Below, piece after piece: positions 21,136 through 26,498 of a stretch of DNA of 26,498 bases. This stretch comes from Setaria digitata (lineage: Eukaryota > Nematoda > Chromadorea > Rhabditida > Setariidae). The notes beneath the pieces were generated by a model, which was given only the letters and a program-made list of their open reading frames with translations, ran no database searches and was not told where the DNA came from. Each line of letters opens with the position of its first letter. The stretch's first letter is position 1. Location: contig RCAB01000685.1 in assembly GCA_003640385.1 (NCBI GenBank), positions 1-26,498 on the forward strand, read 5' to 3'. The translations under genes were made by a program, and so were the position numbers.

Positions 21136-21462
21136 ATGAATTACAAATTGTATGAAAATTGTATGGCAATGTATGAATTACAAATTCCTGCAAAAAAAAA
21201 AAAAATCCTAGGATTTATCAAAAAAATTCCTTTATCAATTTTCGAAATCATTTTTTCTAGGATGAAGCAAAATTTTCCACTTAATAGATTGATCGTTCCG
21301 ATAAAAATCCCTTGCACACCTTTTCTCTCATTGCTGAACTATGAGTTCTTATCAGTTCATTACTCACTTTACCAATATCAATTCAACCTAGGTGATAAAT
21401 TAATTTTTCACCCAATCACTATGATACTTTACAATCAACCAAGAATCAGCACAAATAATTAA
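21136..21462 (+). other. Open frame of 108 codons, probably not a gene
   Basis: Starts inside the small direct repeat (MNYKLYENCMAMYELQIPAK) and passes through an A run coding Lys. It is Ile/Phe/Leu-rich, as expected of chance frames in AT-rich DNA. It has no acceptor or promoter cue. It is listed because it is among the longest open frames. Confidence 0.15.
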
Positions 21463-22048
21463 CTTAATATTACTATTTGAGGAAAGCTAAACTAATTGAT
21501 GTTTATTTAGAATACATACAAAAAGAGTCCCTTATTTAATATGTTCCGTTTTATCGCATCAAAAATTTATTTTTCCGTTTAAATTTAGTATTTTGCCTTG
21601 ATTTGTTATCGATTAATGATCTGATAAATATGATTTGAAATCCATTATAATTCATTATATCATATTCCTTTTTAAAGCTTAAAAATGTTAGAACCGTTTC
21701 ACTTTGATCTAATTTCAGAGATGTTTTAGGCGACAAGTAATCGGTCGCAATATGTTGAAGGAAAATGAATGTGGATATAATAAATACTAGTATCATTATC
21801 ATCAAGCTGTGTTATCATGGAAGGAGGCTAACCAGCATATCATATCGTTTTAGAAGGAATGCTGTCACTTAGAAGGCAAATATTCCATTCCATTTAAAAA
21901 CAAAATCTGAATTATTCCATAATTTGCTAAATTAATTCCAACAAGTCAAGCTATTAGTAAGAGATCTTCCATTTAATTGAAATTCGATGATGAGAAATGA
22001 TGATGGGATAACGACATAGTACCACAGGCATACAACCTTATATAAGTC

Positions 22049-22234
22049 ATGAAAGGTTTGGAAATGAAGCAGCTGAGAGAAATGAAACGTAAAGCAGCAG
22101 AATCGGGCCTGAAAATTAGCGATAAAACGAAGAAACAATTTTTATTATTCTTTTTAATGCTTTCCTGTTCTGATGAGCTTCCTTTATTCCTCTTTTTTTT
22201 ATCTCGAAATCAAATTTTAATTAAAATTTGGTGA
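22049..22234 (+). other. Possible short coding exon, unknown
   Basis: A TATATAAG element lies about 10 bases before an ATG that opens MKGLEMKQLREMKRKAAESG, a charged helical stretch with several Met. The frame then turns Phe/Leu-rich. A donor-like AAAC|GTAAAG lies inside, near 22089. No partner exon was found. Confidence 0.2.
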
Positions 22235-22353
22235 TAAGAAATCTTTTTTGCTACTTATTTTATGGAAAAAAGTGCAAAGGAAAGGAAGGGAATGAGGTAA
22301 ACTTTTATAAAAATTTAATAAAATTACAGACAAATAGACAGACAGTCGGACAT

Positions 22354-22371
22354 ACACACACACACACACAC
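22354..22371 (+). repeat. (AC)n microsatellite
   Basis: Nine AC units flanked by CAT. Confidence 0.9.
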
Positions 22372-22780
22372 ATAAGTATAAAAATGTTAATGACCAGAAA
22401 GTGTATTCTTGACGGAAAAGAAGACATGTATGAAGTTTGACGGAAAGTAAAACTTAATAGGAGTTAAACTTTAACGTAAGTGAACTTGCTTCCAGTGTGA
22501 TGAAAAACGAAAGTAATTCTTTTTAATGGATAATTTTTTTTCGTTTATTTCTCCATATAATTATCTTCATTCATTTATTTTGTCCTTGACTTAACACAGT
22601 AAAGGACTAATAATTAAATTTCTAACACTTCCAACTATCACACTCACGCAGTAATTTTAGTGCACGTCTTCTGAATATTATTGTTAACTGAACGGTGTAA
22701 TGTACAAAAGAAGTACCATCGTAAATAAAAATTTTCAAGTTATAAGCAAAATATTGAAAAAGTGGACAAGAGAGGGAGGG

Positions 22781-22811
<31 letters not shown>

Positions 22812-22814
22812 GGG
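22781..22814 (+). repeat. (GA)n microsatellite
   Basis: GA repeat with single G interruptions. Part of it belongs to the duplicated block that surrounds the N. Confidence 0.9.
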
Positions 22815-22958
22815 AAAAGAAAGAGAAAAAAAATTATTTAAAAAGTGATGGTTGTAGGCAATCAGCAGTTGTCAAAAAGNGGAGAGAGAGAGGGAAAAGA
22901 AAGAAAAAAAAATTATTTAAAAAGTGATGGTTGTAGGCAATCAGCAGTTGTCAAAAAG
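22801..22958 (+). repeat. Direct duplication around a single N (assembly seam)
   Basis: Copy 1 (22801-22879, 79 bases) and copy 2 (22881-22958, 78 bases) differ only by one base in the GA/A-run part and are separated by one N at 22880. This pattern is typical of two contig ends that overlap but were joined without merging. The true sequence probably has one copy. Confidence 0.85.
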
Positions 22959-24814
22959 ATGAGTTGTTGTTTGAAAAATTCAATTTTGCAATTTCTTCTC
23001 GATGTGATAAGACTGAAAGTTGTAACTATTCACACAATGATAACTGCTTATCTTAATCCTAATATTTTACTAACTATTTTTTTCTTCAACAAAATAAAAA
23101 TCCATTAATTATTAAAACGAATTAAAAAAATTTATCTGTCTATCTTTCAACAATAATGTAAGTTTCCGCATTATGCACTTTTTTTTTCGTTCTAGTTAAA
23201 TTTGAAGAGAAAATTGAGTTCAATTTAAATTATTACAAATTACTAAAAATAAACTCTATTTTATAAAATAAAATCATAACCGATTTAAGGGAACGTTTAA
23301 GTTTCATCCAGCATTTTTTTTTTTTTCTTTTTTTTGGACAATATATCAAACAAGTGTGTGACATAAGAATAAACAAGCTTTGCCATATATGACTTGCAAA
23401 TTCCCATACGAATTCGTCATGCAAGTTTTGGTTCCACTTGAGTTAAATTTGGGTTAAAATATTTTCACTTTCTTCTTTTCATAAATATCGCACAATTAAA
23501 ACTTCAGCGTTTCTCATGAAAACTAATTAGAATGTTTTCTTGTCAGTTTCTGATTACAAATGATTTGTTTAAAATTTCACAATGAAATAACAAATTTTGG
23601 AGAGAAAAACGATGAATGAAATGCGTTGCGTTTGCAAATATTTGCTCAAAAAAAGGACTGAAAAAAAAAATGAGAAAAAAACTTCATGATTTGAAAGGAA
23701 GCAATATTAATTATGTGTACAACTGATAGGACTTAAAAACTAAAAATCTGAAAAATTTGCCATTTCAAATTTAGCTTTATCAGCATGGCTATGCAAAAAA
23801 AAAAAATTTCGAATTCCAACATTCCACCCATAGCTTCTTTCATTATCACTCATTTTCAATTTACTGAAAAATATATTCTTTGGATTAGGATTGAAAATTG
23901 TAAAAATTTTTGTAAATTCTGATAACTGACAACTCATAGTTAACTGTGAAACAAAAAAATTTTTCTTTTTAAATAAATGTCTTTTTTTTAAAACAAACGA
24001 TTAATCTGTTTGCTTCTCACAGCCTTTCATTTTTGCTTTTGGCTATTTTTTGAAATTTTTACTGTGAATGTTTAAAAAAAAAAAAAAAAAGGATAGCTTA
24101 AAAAATGATTAAACAAAATTTGTCACAAACTGGTTGGTCAAGTGATAACGAAGAAATACATGATATCAATGAATGACATTTTCCGGAACTCTCTAACCCT
24201 AAGGATAACGATTCCTTTTTTTGGAAAAGAATTCGACAGATATGCAAAACTGAATTCTTTAAGTAATAAGAATAAAAACTGAAATTTCATCTTTTTTTGA
24301 TTCCTTTCACTTTTTTTTCTTCTTTAATTAACAAGCAAGCAATATATTACTTTATCTGAAATAATGTGACAGTCAAATTTCTTGTCTTTTTTCTAGTTTA
24401 ATAGTTTAAAATATGAAAATTGGATTAATTGTGTGAGTTGTAACGATGAAGATTGGGCATAGTATTAGAAAGTAATATTTTTGATATTATTTGCATATCA
24501 TTTTATCAATTAATCGATTATTCTGAGTTTCATGGTAAATAAAATTTAGGTATGCAAATTAATGTAGTGCATTTGGAAGCCAATGAAATCACTACTGCAA
24601 AGTAAAATAGAATAATCAAATATAAGGAAGAAAAGAACAAAACAATAAAATTAACAAATACCATATTGCCGCCATTAGTTCAGGAAGAGCGATAGCAATA
24701 ATAATGATAAAGAATAATAACAACAATAAAAATAGTAGCACTAATAATGATAAATAAAAGAAGAAAAAAACTTGGAAAAATTAGAAAGTTATACGCGCTG
24801 CTCAGCTAACTCAC
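22959..24814. other. AT-rich stretch with no supported gene
   Basis: Homopolymers (T run at 23314-23333, A run at 24074-24090) and a run of AAT-type units at about 24697-24755. Open frames of about 63-65 codons here are low-complexity. Confidence 0.5.
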
Positions 24815-25617
24815 CTATTCTTGCTAATTTTCAATTTTCAAGAAAAAAAAAACTAGTTGAAATTATATTAATTAAACATTCTTCTGGTATAGGAAGGATT
24901 CTTACCACTTCACATTCGTCTAACTTCTTTGGAATCGAAACAACAACAACTAAAAAGCATTAAAGCAGAAGGTATAAAGCAAACAACTGCTACTAATTTA
25001 TTCTTTTCAATTGTTCAATTTACTCTTTCATTTCTTCCCCTTTCATATTATTTTATTCTTATCTCTCTGTCTGGTTTATCTTATCTCCTGTTATCTTATC
25101 TGTTCTAAAAACACCATCATTATCATCATCATCATCATCAACATCATTTCAAATCCATGTATCATTTTTGTTTCTAAATTAAAAAAGGTTCGGTAACTTT
25201 AACATTTAATTACTGTTAAGAAACAAAAATGAAGAAGAAAATGCTTAAGTTACATAGCAATGCACTTCAAATTTCAACGAATTACTAATTATTTCTATCA
25301 GATTTCCGTTCGCCTCTTAAAAGCCCAAGCAAAAATTAAGTTACCTTAACAAATTACCTGTTCGAATACTATCCTTCCATCACGAATTTCCCACTGAAAT
25401 TCATGTAACCACGCCTAAACTTAATTACATTCCGTAATCAGTCACCTAAAGGATCAAGTTACCAAAATAGAAATTAGTAACTAAAACTCTATAAGCATTA
25501 AATCACTCGTGCATTAATCCCTCAACTAATTACATAAATTAGAATCATTGTACTCGATATACCCTAAATATATAGGTAAGAAATAGGAACTACCTTACAC
25601 ATCAACAACCTATCCAT
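24815..25617 (-). CDS. Candidate small-exon gene, unknown product
   Basis: Five minus-strand segments chain in phase: 25617-25594 (ATG, MDRLLMCK), 25393-25358 (WEIRDGRIVFEQ), 25313-25286 (ANGNLIEII), 24949-24906 (VVVSIPKKLDECEV) and 24823-24815 (Gln-Glu-stop). The second (TTTCAG...CAG|GTAATT) and the fourth (TTTTTAG...GTG|GTAAGA) have good splice sites and coding-like sequence, and are the parts I trust. The product would be only about 46 residues and every exon is under 50 bases. The outer exons may therefore be wrong, and the real gene may extend beyond the right edge. No family is recognised. Confidence 0.3.
25114..25147 (+). repeat. (ATC)n microsatellite
   Basis: About ten CAT/ATC units with small interruptions, inside the intron of the candidate minus-strand gene. 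Confidence 0.85.
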
Positions 25618-25619
25618 TC

Positions 25620-25748
25620 ATGGTTGATCGACATTTTAAAGCAGTTTTAGGACATTTAAAGGATATAATGGAAAATTGGATTACACAGGATGACATTAAA
25701 ATTTCAGTGAAGAGGATGAAGACTGGTGATAAAAGATGCTTGAGTTAA
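25620..25748 (+). other. Short plus-strand ORF, 42 codons
   Basis: ATG at 25620 opens MVDRHFKAVLGHLKDIMENW and onward to TAA at 25746-25748, a charged amphipathic chain. It starts three bases beyond the divergent ATG of the candidate minus-strand gene. Chance frames of this length are not rare at this base composition. Confidence 0.2.
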
Positions 25749-26430
25749 GTCCAAATAATCAGCTCGATTAATTCTTTCCCTCTTCCTCTACCTCGTCCAA
25801 CAATCCATTTTTCTACCACTCAGCATTTCACTTCTAATTCGTAATTTCTAATGCGCTATCTTCCCACAATTTTAAGAAAAATCATCAAACACTATTCGTT
25901 CTTAACTTTGTTATTTACTTAAATCAATGTACGCCTGAAATCATTCAAATAGATAAAAATTAAATAACTGCGCATTAAATAAAACGCTTCAATTTATCCC
26001 TTATCAGTAACGCAAAAGATTTTTGATAGAAAATGACGGCTGAACAGTCCAATGAAAGCAATAGTAAGTGGATGGATCAGAAAAGAGATATCGTTCTATT
26101 CACGACAACTCTATTGCAATTACTAAATTCTAAAAAAAAAAAAAAAAAAAAAACTAAAAGACGTGAATCGAACCTTATTAACAGGAAAACTGAAAATCTT
26201 TACCCTAAAATTACAATCAAATATTCTCAACGGTACTATCGTTGAAAAAATAGTTGAAATAACAAAGTGAAATAAAACAACTGTTTTCGTTTCTTCATCA
26301 CAGCATACCGACATTTATAATCACCTTCGAACTAACTCTACCTGGTGAAGCAATAAAAAAAGCCAGAGCAAACTCTTCCAGTCAAAATGCCATTAATTTT
26401 ACTGCCGGAATGTGCTATTTTATATGTATA
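25749..26430. other. No gene seen, AT-rich
   Basis: Contains an A run at about 26132-26152. A CAG|GTAGAG-like minus-strand donor near 26330 follows a hydrophobic stretch (LLWLFLLLHQ), but no ATG lies in frame. Confidence 0.4.
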
Positions 26431-26498
26431 ATGCATTATAATAAAATAAAATGAATTATAATATAATATAATAAAATATAATATAATATAATATAATA
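26431..26498. repeat. TATAA/TAATA array running off the window end
   Basis: Repeated ATAAT/TATAA units with few interruptions to the last base. The array length is therefore unknown. Confidence 0.85.

Noticed and set aside
22700..23108. Two overlapping plus-strand frames through the N
   Set aside because: Built from the GA repeat and the duplicated seam. They contain the unknown base and have no coding character.
1..26498. Transposon, retroelement, viral, tRNA or rRNA signals
   Set aside because: I looked for transposase or reverse-transcriptase motifs, long terminal or inverted repeats, and tRNA-like folds, and saw none that I could support by eye.

Overview
The window is AT-rich eukaryotic DNA. 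It has many A and T homopolymers, simple-sequence repeats, and short exons split by introns with GT...TTTCAG-type ends. Exon structure, the TTTCAG acceptors, a likely trans-splice acceptor just before an ATG, and a Smad-family gene all suggest a nematode. A filarial or other spirurid worm is my best guess from base composition, but species cannot be proven from this sequence. Nothing bacterial is present: no operons, CRISPR, rRNA or tRNA were seen.

Left part (1-1620): no gene that I can support. At 1651-3781 on the plus strand lies a multi-exon gene for a predicted secreted protein of no family I recognise. Five exons chain in phase behind a signal peptide. A sixth is probable, but its phase does not match the fifth. 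From 3782 to 8665 the sequence is intergenic or 3' flanking, AT-rich, with a 16-base G run at 7605 and a few weak exon-like patches.

Centre (8666-about 19850, minus strand): the one gene I can name by family, an inhibitory Smad (Smad6/7-like), rebuilt as eight coding exons giving 392 residues. The MH1 domain keeps all four zinc ligands. The linker is Ser/Pro/Thr-rich and has no PPxY motif. The MH2 domain is diverged but keeps the GKGWG loop, and the protein ends without an SSxS tail. Inhibitory Smads damp TGF-beta/BMP signalling by competing for receptors or for other Smads. The start-codon exon is at 17537-17582. Behind it a strong donor at 19336 points to a non-coding first exon running into a GC- and CpG-rich island (19380-20200) with GC boxes and a TATA-like element. 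This island is the likely promoter region. The 3.6-kb intron before coding exon 2 carries AAT, AT and homopolymer repeats. It also holds coding-like minus-strand segments (14163-14607) that do not fit the Smad frame and may be a nested gene. A coding-like plus-strand ORF (10739-10999) sits in another intron.

Right part (20200-26498): mostly repeats and low-complexity DNA. It includes a 53-base imperfect tandem duplication, CA, GA and ATC microsatellites, and a single N flanked by two nearly identical 79-base copies, which is a probable assembly seam. At 24815-25617 on the minus strand several tiny exon-like segments can be chained in phase from ATG to stop. This is a candidate only. The window ends in an AT-rich array that runs off the edge.
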